DNA of 15,824 nt from Butyrivibrio sp. (GCA_017996845.1 JAGOGF010000049.1:1-15824); one strand, 5' to 3'. Numbered from the stretch's first letter, positions 1 to 6,688 are shown. The notes: generated from the letters alone by a model not told the origin. Translations and numbers: made by a program.

Positions 1-120
1 AAACCCAATTTTAAAATTATAGCACTGCTCCTATATAAATCAATTTTCTATTGTATTATTTTATTTTTCAAAAGATGCCAGTACCTTATTCCTGCAGATG
101 TTTTCATTTTAAACTGGTGA
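1..120. other. AT-rich non-coding left edge
   Basis: This AT-rich stretch lies beyond the terminator of the two-component operon. I see no credible reading frame with a ribosome site, no tRNA-like fold and no repeat. It is probably an intergenic spacer whose neighbouring gene lies outside the window. Confidence 0.4.
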
Positions 121-169
121 AATAAATAAAAACTGCCACTTTCTGCTTAGAAAAGCAGAAGATGGCAGT
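121..169 (-). terminator. Intrinsic terminator of the hydrolase-RR-HK operon
   Basis: On the minus strand, 30 bases after the kinase stop codon, the arms ACTGCCA (163-169 and 132-138) enclose a second stem formed by CTTCTGC-like and GCAGAAA-like bases. The hairpin is followed by the T-rich tail TTTTATTTATT (131-121). It is positioned to end transcription from the hydrolase promoter near 3150. Confidence 0.88.
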
Positions 170-198
170 CTCTTATGATCCAGATTTTCCGGTCAGTA

Positions 199-1317
199 CT
201 ATAAAACAATCACAAAAGCTTTGCGGAACTCCGAATCCGCATCCTCGCATAGTCTGATATTACCATGATGCAAAGCAATAATTTTTGCTGCAATACAAAG
301 TCCAAGGCCATTGCCATTTCCTGATTTTCTGGCATAGTCTCCCATTACAAAAGGATCAAAAATATAATTTCTGATCTCATCAGAAATTATTTCTCCTGTA
401 TCTTTTATTTTGATTTCAATTTTTTCATTACATTTGACCACAACTTGTACCTTATCACCTTTATGATTATACTTCAGTCCATTTGATAAAAGGTTAGAAA
501 AAACTCTTCCAAGCTGTAATCGATCTCCCTCAATCATAACTGGTTTTTCCGGTAGTTCAAATTGAAAAATTATTCCTTTTTCTTCATAATCGGTATAGAA
601 TAGACCGATTTGTTCTCTGACCAATTCATTCAGATCAAATTCTTCAATATTCAGCCGATATTCTTTTGTCCCCAACCTGGTATATTCAAATAGTACATTA
701 ATCAGTTCATTCATCTGTTTTGCTTTTATATATATAGCATTCAGATATTCTTCTTTTTGCTCATCCGTTATAATTACTCCATCTTTAAATGCCTGGGCAT
801 ATCCCTGTATCGTGGTAATAGGCGTTTTCAGATCATGGGCCATTCCGCTTAGCAAGAGAGCTTTTTCATTTTCCATGCTTTCTCTCTCTTTGGTCGCCTT
901 TTCAAGCCGATTCATCAGGTGATTAAATTCTTCTGTCAACTTCAGAAATTCACAGTCAACACGCACATCCAATCTGTCAGACAGATCATTTTCACCTATT
1001 TCAGACATTTCCCTGGTAATCAGCAGTAAAGGATCCGTTACCGTTTTCCGAATCATTTTCCATAAATATAATATATATGGAATCAGCAGCAATGCAAAAG
1101 AAAATATTCTAAATAAATCTTCATAATGAAGTATGAGCTGTCCTTTTCTATTCCAAACAGTTTGCGAAATATCAAAATACTGATTTGTGATGCTTTGATC
1201 AGGATATTGGGCAAGCATAAAGGAAATGACAATCTGACAAAAAATTTCACAGAAAAGAAGCAAAAAGGAGCTGCGAATAATATATGTTAAAACTCTGAAC
1301 TGTATTTTATTTTTCAA
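199..1317 (-). CDS. VanS-like membrane sensor histidine kinase
   Basis: This is a sensor kinase that autophosphorylates and passes phosphate to the regulator encoded just upstream. Numbered from the TTG start used here (372 aa), two membrane segments lie near 7-33 and 71-89 and flank a short outer loop of about 37 residues. A HAMP linker (about 90-143) follows. The H-box is MAHDLKTP with phospho-accepting His161. The ATPase domain has an N-box (NLLSNGLKYN), DTGEIISD as G1, IFDPFVMGD as F-box and GNGNGLGL as G2. G1 lacks the second Gly of DxGxG, a variant I believe is common in VanS-like kinases. The frame is also open from an ATG at 1368, but that would overlap the regulator by 62 bases. TTG at 1317 overlaps its stop by 11 bases and gives the usual short basic N-terminus (KNKIQFRVL). 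The short loop gives no clue to the ligand. Confidence 0.88.
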   Translation of the reverse strand: MKNKIQFRVLTYIIRSSFLLLFCEIFCQIVISFMLAQYPDQSITNQYFDISQTVWNRKGQLILHYEDLFRIFSFALLLIPYILYLWKMIRKTVTDPLLLITREMSEIGENDLSDRLDVRVDCEFLKLTEEFNHLMNRLEKATKERESMENEKALLLSGMAHDLKTPITTIQGYAQAFKDGVIITDEQKEEYLNAIYIKAKQMNELINVLFEYTRLGTKEYRLNIEEFDLNELVREQIGLFYTDYEEKGIIFQFELPEKPVMIEGDRLQLGRVFSNLLSNGLKYNHKGDKVQVVVKCNEKIEIKIKDTGEIISDEIRNYIFDPFVMGDYARKSGNGNGLGLCIAAKIIALHHGNIRLCEDADSEFRKAFVIVL

Positions 1318-1990
1318 ATCGATATCCAAGCCCCCGTATCGTACTGATATATTTACTGCCAGGATCATTCAGCTTTGTTCTGAGTTTACTGATACATACC
1401 ATAATGCTGTTATCATCCACTATCCGCTCTTCTTCCCATCCTGCCATATAAATATTCTGTCTGGTAAATACTCTGCCCGGATGTTCCATAAACATCTTCA
1501 TGATATGAAATTCAACAGAAGTAAGCGGTATCTCCACATTATTCTGTCTCAGAAGACAGGCATCTTTATCCAGTTCCAGATCTTTAACCTGCAAAATCTG
1601 ATCCTTTTCTGTCTGACTTCCCAGCTTATAAAACCTTCTTAAATTTGCTGCAACCCTGGCCGAAACCTCCATTGGATCAAATGGTTTGACAATATAATCA
1701 TCCGCTCCCAAATCAAGTCCCAGAATCCGGTCACAATAAGCTGTCCTGGCAGAAATGATGATAATTGGAATATTGCTTATATCACGAATCTGCTGCAGCA
1801 CCGTTATCCCATCCGCATGGGGCATCATAATATCCAGTAAAAGGATATCCGCGCATTTAGCAAGTTCCAATACTTTTAAGCCGTCCGCAGCTTCCATAAC
1901 CTCATAACCGTCTTTTTCCAGATATATTCTGATCAGGCTGCGAATTTCTTTTTCATCATCAGCAACCAAAACTGTTCTCTTATCCGACAT
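1307..1990 (-). CDS. OmpR/VanR-family response regulator
   Basis: This DNA-binding regulator is the partner of the following kinase. From the start used here (227 aa), the receiver domain spans about 6-120. It has the acidic pair DD in VLVADDE, phospho-acceptor Asp53 (LLLDIMMP), the switch Ser in IIIISA and Lys102 in IVKPFDP. A winged-helix output domain (about 130-227) ends in the typical YISTIRGLGYRFEK. A frame-compatible ATG at 2005 adds five residues but has no ribosome site. The ATG at 1990 has GAGG at 2000-2003, nine bases upstream, so it is preferred. The gene follows the hydrolase by 54 bases and overlaps the kinase. The direct repeat in the operon promoter suggests autoregulation. 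Confidence 0.92.
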   Translation of the reverse strand: MSDKRTVLVADDEKEIRSLIRIYLEKDGYEVMEAADGLKVLELAKCADILLLDIMMPHADGITVLQQIRDISNIPIIIISARTAYCDRILGLDLGADDYIVKPFDPMEVSARVAANLRRFYKLGSQTEKDQILQVKDLELDKDACLLRQNNVEIPLTSVEFHIMKMFMEHPGRVFTRQNIYMAGWEEERIVDDNSIMVCISKLRTKLNDPGSKYISTIRGLGYRFEK

Positions 1991-2044
1991 ACTTGTAAAC
2001 CTCATTTGCTATTTTCTTGCATAATCTTGTTTCCGATTATATTC

Positions 2045-3103
2045 TTATTTATTATCCAAAAAATTCACTATTTTATCTGCTGCTTCCGCAGGTGCATATT
2101 CATAAATACAATGCGGTCCCGATAGGTCTGTAACTGTTATATTACCGTATTGGAGCATTTCCTTTGTTTTTTCATCTGCAATCTGATCCTGTTCCTTTAT
2201 ATAAGCCTGTATTTTATTTTTATCAGCAGCAAAGCGTTTTTGCAGTTCTGCCTCATATATCTCATTATAATAGTGCCCTGATACTTTGCTCACGCAGATA
2301 TAGAGTTTGGGGATTTTGCTTATTTCCGGACCGGATACCACCTTTTCAGCATTTGCACATACATTTTGCATTTCTGAACTGGCTGCTTTAGAATAAGTAT
2401 TCTGATACATCAAAAGCAATCGTTCTCTTTCCTCCTTTTCATCATATACATAATTACAATTTTCTCCAATTAAACTATCCTTTGAAGCTAAAAATCTCTG
2501 TAGTCCGGTTTCTGCCACAAAATTTTCTATTTTTGATGCCGAAATACTTTTTTCAATTTCGTCCTTATGTCTGACATAATTTTCTGCAGGGTCTGCATCC
2601 AGATAGATGATAGCCTTTATTTCTTCCGGATACTGCTGTGCCCAATAAGTAGCATATATTCCTGATATTGAATGTGCAAGCAGTATGTAAGGTGCCTTTT
2701 GCCCGACAGCTGCTAAAGTCTCCCTGTATGTCTGAACAATTGATTCAATATACTGAACCTGCCTGGTATCCTGGCTTAGTCCATTGCCAGGTCTGTCCAT
2801 AACCACAATTTTGTACTCATTGCCAAATTCTCGAAACATTGGTCCGGTACTTACAATAGCATCACTATTTCCAAGTCCGTGCATGTATACGATTGTTTCA
2901 TCTGCCTCTTTTTTTCCCATCATTCCGAGAAATATTTTTCCTTCATTTGTTGTCACATATTGGCCCTGTATTGCACTTTCCAGTTCTCTTTTTTCCGCAC
3001 CTTTTCTAACTTCATGATTGATTTTAGAAAAAATAAGAATGGCAGCCATGCCAACCAAAAGCACCAGTATAAAAACTTTTATTTTTTTTCTGATTTTTTT
3101 CAT
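2045..3103 (-). CDS. Membrane-anchored alpha/beta hydrolase
   Basis: This is an alpha/beta-hydrolase-fold enzyme of 352 aa, held outside the membrane by an N-terminal anchor (about 9-25, after KKIRKKIK). Visible features are the oxyanion strand VYMHGLGN (His75-Gly76), a VVMDRPGNGLS loop, the nucleophile elbow AHSISG with Ser145 (an Ala replaces the first Gly of GxSxG), an acid candidate in YLDADPAEN (about 168-174) and the likely catalytic His331 in SGPHCIY. The substrate cannot be read from the sequence. Haloalkane-dehalogenase, lipase and peptidase-like activities all share this layout. AGGAGG lies about nine bases before the ATG. It is the first gene of an operon with a VanRS-like pair, so its product may answer the same envelope signal the kinase senses. 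That is inference from context. Confidence 0.85.
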   Translation of the reverse strand: MKKIRKKIKVFILVLLVGMAAILIFSKINHEVRKGAEKRELESAIQGQYVTTNEGKIFLGMMGKKEADETIVYMHGLGNSDAIVSTGPMFREFGNEYKIVVMDRPGNGLSQDTRQVQYIESIVQTYRETLAAVGQKAPYILLAHSISGIYATYWAQQYPEEIKAIIYLDADPAENYVRHKDEIEKSISASKIENFVAETGLQRFLASKDSLIGENCNYVYDEKEERERLLLMYQNTYSKAASSEMQNVCANAEKVVSGPEISKIPKLYICVSKVSGHYYNEIYEAELQKRFAADKNKIQAYIKEQDQIADEKTKEMLQYGNITVTDLSGPHCIYEYAPAEAADKIVNFLDNK

Positions 3104-3148
3104 TTTCCGTATCCTCCTGTTGACAATAAGAATACAAAAAACTCCTTA

Positions 3149-3182
3149 ATTATAATCAGGTTTTATCTTAACCTAACCTTAA
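3149..3182 (-). promoter_or_regulatory. Promoter of hydrolase-RR-HK operon with 11-bp direct repeats
   Basis: On the minus strand a perfect -10 TATAAT occupies 3154-3149. The -35 position (3177-3172, GTTAGG) is a poor match to consensus. It is flanked by two copies of TTAAG (3182-3178 and 3171-3167) spaced exactly 11 bp apart. That layout is typical of activation by OmpR/PhoB-type regulators, whose subunits sit on direct repeats of about 11 bp overlapping a weak -35. The natural candidate is the regulator encoded in this operon. Confidence 0.55.
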
Positions 3183-3201
3183 AAGTTCAATCTTTCTCAC
3201 A

Positions 3202-3252
3202 TAAAAACTGCCTGTCTCAAACCGATTAATTATCAGTTGAAGACAGGCAGTT
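3202..3252 (-). terminator. Intrinsic terminator of the flagellin-like gene
   Basis: Perfect 12-bp arms AACTGCCTGTCT (3206-3217) and AGACAGGCAGTT (3241-3252) enclose a 23-base AT-rich loop. On the minus strand the stem is followed by TTTTAT. It lies about 50 bases after the flagellin-like stop and isolates that gene from the hydrolase operon. Confidence 0.85.
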
Positions 3253-3300
3253 CCCAGATATCACAACTACGAATATTTTATAAAAAATCTTCAGATACTA

Positions 3301-4098
3301 TCATACCATCTGCGAAATAACAGATCCCGCTGCCATCTGCTTCTTCTGCATTGCTTCCTGGACGGAATTCATGACCGCGGACTGTTTGTATCTGCTGATT
3401 GCTTTTGTCATATCCGCATCCATCTGCTGGCTATAGGATGCTGTTGTATTCTGTATGGCGTTCTGTGTTCCATTATATGCAGACGATAATACATTACTCT
3501 GTGCACCATTTATGCTTCTGGCTGTGGCAAGCTTATCATATGCACCGGAAAGCGTGTCCGTATTAGCGGTTCCACCTTTTATGCTATATCCATTCAGACC
3601 AAGACCATCTGCTGTCATATCACTTCCTGAAATGGATATTTGACCATCCGCAGTCGCAATTGAAATGTTTCCTGCCGACCCGGTAAGCAGACTTTTCTCA
3701 TTATACTGTGCGTTCTGTGCAACAGAATTGATTGTATCAAGTGAACCATTAATACTCTGCTGGATCATCGTTCTGTCACTGTCTGATAGTGTTCCATTCA
3801 TTGCACGTACAGAATTACCTTCGATATCCTGAAGATTATCAGCAATAGAGCTCATCGAACTGTCTGTAATATTGGTTACACTCGTTCCTTCAGAAATATT
3901 GTCTGTTGACTGCTGTAACGCCTTTAGCTGCTTCAGCATCTCCTGTGAGACTGCCATTGCAGAAGAATTATCCCCTGCGCTGTTTATTTTCTTACCAGAA
4001 GCCACTTCACGCCCCGCTTTTACAGTTTCCTTTTCATTCTGCTTTGTTTGACTGATCTGATAATTATTCTGATATGAATTTACTGATCCTATTCTCAT
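3301..4098 (-). CDS. Short flagellin-like protein (flagellin N and C domains)
   Basis: This 265-aa protein has both conserved flagellin ends and a very short middle. The N-terminal domain (about 1-140) includes ASGKKINSAGDNSSAMAVS, matching the flagellin signature LSSGLRINRAGDDAAGLAIS, and a NAQYNEKSLL segment like the flagellin QTQFNGVKLL. The C-terminal domain (about 190-265) has ARSINGAQSNVLSSAYN and a helical end. The middle (about 141-185) is Gly/Ser/Thr-rich. There is no signal peptide and no Cys, as expected for export through a flagellar apparatus. No other flagellar gene is in the window, so it may be a minor or stand-alone flagellin or a flagellin-derived secreted protein. GGGAGG lies six bases before ATG. 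Expression is expected to be gated by the upstream riboswitch and terminator. Confidence 0.85.
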   Translation of the reverse strand: MRIGSVNSYQNNYQISQTKQNEKETVKAGREVASGKKINSAGDNSSAMAVSQEMLKQLKALQQSTDNISEGTSVTNITDSSMSSIADNLQDIEGNSVRAMNGTLSDSDRTMIQQSINGSLDTINSVAQNAQYNEKSLLTGSAGNISIATADGQISISGSDMTADGLGLNGYSIKGGTANTDTLSGAYDKLATARSINGAQSNVLSSAYNGTQNAIQNTTASYSQQMDADMTKAISRYKQSAVMNSVQEAMQKKQMAAGSVISQMV

Positions 4099-4146
4099 CT
4101 GGCACCTCCCTGTTCATAAAACCGCCGCATTTCCATTTTTCGGGAG

Positions 4147-4192
4147 AAAAAAAGCATCTATGAAAACAATATTTCAACGTTTCCCCGATGCT
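4147..4192 (-). terminator. Riboswitch expression-platform terminator
   Basis: Directly after the aptamer, the minus strand folds AGCATC (4192-4187) against GATGCT (4158-4153). An inner GGAAAC/GTTTTC stem adds to it, and a run of seven T follows (4153-4147). It lies in the leader about 50 bases before the flagellin-like start, so it must be bypassed for expression. Loop bases CGTTG can pair with CAACG in the aptamer P3 region, a possible alternative fold. The direction of switching is not resolved by eye. Confidence 0.8.
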
Positions 4193-4202
4193 GTCTCTTT
4201 TT

Positions 4203-4273
4203 GCAACTGGCTGCCCCGTTGGAACTTCCGGCCCTATAGCTTTGCGTCGCCGGATTTTTCCGGTTTTGCTCAT
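4203..4273 (-). ncRNA. GEMM class I cyclic-dinucleotide riboswitch aptamer
   Basis: The minus strand carries the hallmark core of the GEMM family (c-di-GMP-I and its cGAMP-sensing subclass). It reads GAGCAAAA (from 4271), a hairpin CCGGA-AAAA-TCCGG, then GACGCAAAGCTATAGGG (4248-4232), a variable P3 stem-loop, and GGGCAGCCAGTTGC closing at 4203. GCAA at the 5' end can pair with TTGC at the 3' end. GEMM RNAs commonly control motility genes in clostridia, and the gene downstream is flagellin-like. The base equivalent to Vc2 position 20 is A (complement of 4270), while the equivalent of A47 (4243) is conserved at the exact 27-base spacing. Ligand identity is therefore open between c-di-GMP and 3',3'-cGAMP. 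Confidence 0.9.
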
Positions 4274-4302
4274 ATTTATCTCTATACTAATTATCTATTT
4301 AC

Positions 4303-4331
4303 TATATATCATACATTTCAAACTTTGTCAT
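4303..4331 (-). promoter_or_regulatory. Possible promoter for riboswitch-flagellin transcript
   Basis: On the minus strand ATGACA (4331-4326) and TATATA (4308-4303) are separated by 17 bases. A start near 4296 would leave about 25 bases before the aptamer. No SigD (sigma-28) type sequence was recognised. The surrounding DNA is very AT-rich, so other -10 choices are possible. Confidence 0.35.
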
Positions 4332-4436
4332 CTGAATTTTTTCTAAAGTCTTTCAACCCACTGTTTTCTTATCATTTCATTATGCAATATCTCACTTTCA
4401 GATTTATGTAACCCGTTACTTTGTTTTAACATGATA

Positions 4437-5261
4437 TCATGGCATATTCTTTATCAGGAAAGGCAGTGCTTGCTCAAAATTAACACCATACCAGTTGTGT
4501 TTTTCTTCTCGCATGGTTGCTTTGATACATTCCAGTGTATAATCAACAGAAAGCTTCAATGCCTGTTCAACAGAAGCATTTCTTACTAATGCACCCGTCA
4601 TGCAGCTAGCAAAAATGTCTCCTGTTCCATGAAAATGTGCTGGAATTTCTTCATTATAATATGAAATATAGGAATCTGCCTGCGAATCGTAACACATCGC
4701 CCCAAGCAAATTAGGTTCCGCATGCACACCTGTCATAATTACCCGATGTGTCCCTCTTTTTCCAAGCTCCTTCAGAATTTCGCGGATAAATGTCTCATCG
4801 GCATCCGGTTCATAAGTCTTCCCGCAAAGCAGACATGCTTCTGTCATATTTGGGATCATTACATCAGCGTCTGCACATAATCTTGCCATATCCTGAACAA
4901 ATTCCTGATCAAACCCGGTATATAGTTTTCCATCATCCGCCATCGCCGGATCAACAAAACGCAGCACCGGATGAAATCTGCAAAAAAGCTCTCTGACCAG
5001 TTCAATCTGCCTCAACGATCCCAAATATCCGCTGTAGACGGCATCGAGTTCAAATCCTTCTTTAACCCAATGTTCAATAATTTTTGGTATATCTTCCGTA
5101 AGATCTCTGAATGTAAAATCAGAAAATCCTGTATGCGTCGAAAGCACTGCTGTCGGAATAACGGCTGTTTCAATTCCCATTGCAGATATAATTGGAAGCG
5201 CAACCGTAAGTGAACATTTCCCAATACAGGATATATCCTGCATCGTAACAATTCTTTTCAT
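4437..5261 (-). CDS. pdxY: Pyridoxal/pyridoxamine kinase (PdxK/PdxY-like)
   Basis: This cytoplasmic ribokinase-fold kinase phosphorylates pyridoxal, pyridoxine or pyridoxamine with ATP in the vitamin B6 salvage pathway. At 274 aa it is of family length. It opens with RIVTMQDISCIGKCSLTVALPIISAMG, the typical substrate-side start. It continues with TAVLSTHTGF, an AVYSGYLGS segment, FVDPAMADDGKLY (Asp104), MIPNMTEACLL and the anion-hole/catalytic motif GTGDIFAS with Asp215 as base. The PdxY subfamily versus other B6 kinases cannot be settled by eye, so the symbol is approximate. The start is supported by AGGA and an upstream GAGGGG. It is transcribed away from the hydrolase at 5455 from a strong promoter at 5312-5340. 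No terminator was seen before the flagellin leader. Confidence 0.9.
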   Translation of the reverse strand: MKRIVTMQDISCIGKCSLTVALPIISAMGIETAVIPTAVLSTHTGFSDFTFRDLTEDIPKIIEHWVKEGFELDAVYSGYLGSLRQIELVRELFCRFHPVLRFVDPAMADDGKLYTGFDQEFVQDMARLCADADVMIPNMTEACLLCGKTYEPDADETFIREILKELGKRGTHRVIMTGVHAEPNLLGAMCYDSQADSYISYYNEEIPAHFHGTGDIFASCMTGALVRNASVEQALKLSVDYTLECIKATMREEKHNWYGVNFEQALPFLIKNMP

Positions 5262-5311
5262 CTTATCCTAACCCCTCTGTATTTCACTTTTTTCGATTCT
5301 AAACCAAGAAA

Positions 5312-5340
5312 ATTGTAGCAGGAATATGTTCCGGTTTCAA
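5312..5340 (-). promoter_or_regulatory. SigA-type promoter of the pyridoxamine kinase gene
   Basis: Minus-strand TTGAAA (5340-5335), a 17-base spacer and TACAAT (5317-5312) match consensus closely. The spacer contains the imperfect palindrome GGAACATATTCC (10 of 12 symmetrical), a possible operator. The leader to the ATG is about 45 bases. Confidence 0.7.
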
Positions 5341-5388
5341 ATACCACATCAATTTTTTTCTATTGTTCCAGTTATCCGGCAATCCTGC

Positions 5389-5418
5389 TTTACAAAAATG
5401 ATGATCAGGCCATAATAT
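5389..5418 (+). promoter_or_regulatory. Candidate promoter of the second hydrolase
   Basis: TTTACA (5389-5394) is followed by CATAAT (5411-5416, 16-base spacer) or TAATAT (5413-5418, 18-base spacer). Either gives a leader of about 30-35 bases before the ATG at 5455. Confidence 0.5.
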
Positions 5419-5454
5419 GATGATATAAAAACATATGAGAGGTGTTTGCAACTG

Positions 5455-6192
5455 ATGAAAAAATATATGAAAAGAATCACTCTGACTTTGGGTATCATTT
5501 TAGCTGTACTGGCTTCTCTTGTACTAATCTATACTTCTGACTATTACCATGCTTCCTCTGAAGCACAGCAATATCTGACGCAGACAGATAATCAGATTCA
5601 TATAACTGAGCAGAATGGATATATTTCTTTTCTTCCGGAAAACCCTGTTGCCGGATTCATTTTCTATCCAGGTGGAAAAGTTGCCTGTGAAGCATATGCG
5701 CCTCTTTTATATAAGTGTGCGCAAGCCGGTATTTTGTGTGTAATGCCCAGAATGCCTCTGAATCTTGCTGTTTTTGGTATTGATCGCGCGGATGGAATTC
5801 AAAAACGTTATCCACAGATATCCAAATGGTATATTGGCGGCCATTCTCTTGGTGGATCCATGGCTGCACAATATCTCTCTGCACATTCTGATGCTTTTGA
5901 CGGATTAATCTTACTGGCCTCCTATTCTGCAAGCGATTTGCATGATTCGAATATATCCGTATTATCTGTTTACGGTTCTGAAGATCATGTCCTGAATATG
6001 AATAAATATCAAGTAAACAAAAAAAATCTCCCTGATGATCTTACTGAAAAGATCATCCCGGGAGGCATTCATTCCTACTTTGGTATGTATGGCCTGCAAA
6101 AGGGAGACGGAACCCCTGCTGTATCAAATTCCAATCAGCTTGATATGACTGTTCAGCTGATTGTTTCCTGGATCGGGTCACATCCGCAATAA
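5455..6192 (+). CDS. Membrane-anchored alpha/beta hydrolase (hydrolase_5 type)
   Basis: This 245-aa protein has an N-terminal basic stretch and membrane anchor (about 9-26) with the catalytic domain outside. The domain shows GFIFYPGG near 68-74, the nucleophile elbow GGHSLGGSMAA (Ser131), an acid loop SVYGSEDHV (Asp177) and GGIHSYFGMYG (His206), a complete Ser-Asp-His triad. The YPGG strand, GHSLGG elbow and IHSYFGMYG ending resemble the alpha/beta hydrolase family PF12695. I cannot name the substrate. The frame opens at a TTG at 5446, but GAGAGG (5437-5442) is too close to that codon. ATG 5455 sits 12 bases from the ribosome site and is preferred. The gene converges on the OhrR gene with only 17 bases between stops and no clear terminator. 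Confidence 0.85.
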   Translation: MKKYMKRITLTLGIILAVLASLVLIYTSDYYHASSEAQQYLTQTDNQIHITEQNGYISFLPENPVAGFIFYPGGKVACEAYAPLLYKCAQAGILCVMPRMPLNLAVFGIDRADGIQKRYPQISKWYIGGHSLGGSMAAQYLSAHSDAFDGLILLASYSASDLHDSNISVLSVYGSEDHVLNMNKYQVNKKNLPDDLTEKIIPGGIHSYFGMYGLQKGDGTPAVSNSNQLDMTVQLIVSWIGSHPQ

Positions 6193-6209
6193 AATATTAT
6201 ACTGTCTGA

Positions 6210-6647
6210 TCAATCTCCTGTAATGCCATTCAGAATGCGATATAAAGTATGATAAAGCTGTATTGCCTCTTTTTCTTCAATTCTGATACATGCTCCGATC
6301 TGTGCCGGAACTTCAGCTGCCTGCTCCTGCAGCTTTCTTCCTTGCGGAGTCAGTGTAACCATAAGAACGCGTTCATCCATCCTGTCTCTTGCCCGTTCTA
6401 CCCATCCTTTCTGTTCCAGCTTTTTAAGTACAGGGGTAAGGGTCCCTGAGTCAAGATAGAGATGTTCTCCTAATTCTTTAACGTTCATCTGCCCATATTC
6501 CCACAAAACCATCATCGTAATGTACTGTGTATAGGTAAGGTCCAGTTTATCCAAAAAAGGTTTATATTTTTTTACGATCTCTCTGGAAACCGCATAAAGC
6601 GGAAAACATAACTGATTTTCAAGTTTCAAGCTATCATATTTTCCCAT
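6210..6647 (-). CDS. ohrR: OhrR-type MarR-family organic peroxide sensor
   Basis: This dimeric winged-helix repressor (145 aa) is of the OhrR branch of MarR proteins. The N-terminus LKLENQLCFPLYAVSRE closely matches Bacillus OhrR and holds the peroxidatic Cys14. Tyr28 (KKYKP) and Tyr39 (LTYTQY) align with the two tyrosines that bind the Cys sulfenate in Bacillus OhrR, all offset by one residue. The DNA-recognition helix region LYLDSGTLTPVLKKLEQKG and the wing RDRMDERV are intact. A second Cys (in IGACIRIEE) lies in the C-terminal helices. Known relatives repress ohr peroxidase genes until oxidised, but no ohr gene is in this window, so the target is unknown apart from probable self-control. 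GGAG lies eight bases before ATG. Confidence 0.9.
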   Translation of the reverse strand: MGKYDSLKLENQLCFPLYAVSREIVKKYKPFLDKLDLTYTQYITMMVLWEYGQMNVKELGEHLYLDSGTLTPVLKKLEQKGWVERARDRMDERVLMVTLTPQGRKLQEQAAEVPAQIGACIRIEEKEAIQLYHTLYRILNGITGD

Positions 6648-6688
6648 TTTATCTGCTCCATATCATTTAATATGTTTATTCTAATTAA

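Noticed and set aside
1307..1368. ATG at 1368 as the kinase start
   Set aside because: It would overlap the regulator by 62 bases and add residues that are the shifted reading of its conserved C-terminus. TTG 1317 is more consistent with family N-termini, although this is not proven.
2879..3229. Plus-strand frame of 116 residues over the hydrolase start and promoter
   Set aside because: It is antisense to the signal-anchor and promoter of a clear gene. Its Phe-rich translation reflects AT-rich, T-rich antisense DNA.
4064..4273. 69-residue minus-strand reading frame starting at the riboswitch
   Set aside because: It runs through the aptamer and terminator and into the flagellin start in another frame. 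The sequence is explained by conserved RNA structure, and there is no ribosome site before its ATG.
4160..4411. 83-residue plus-strand reading frame
   Set aside because: It is the antisense of the riboswitch and promoter region with no ribosome site or recognisable protein features.
4409..4442. Short palindromes GTAACCCGTTAC and CATGATATCATG at the end of the kinase gene, considered as a terminator
   Set aside because: The stems are too short, the loops are two bases or none, and no T tract follows on the minus strand.
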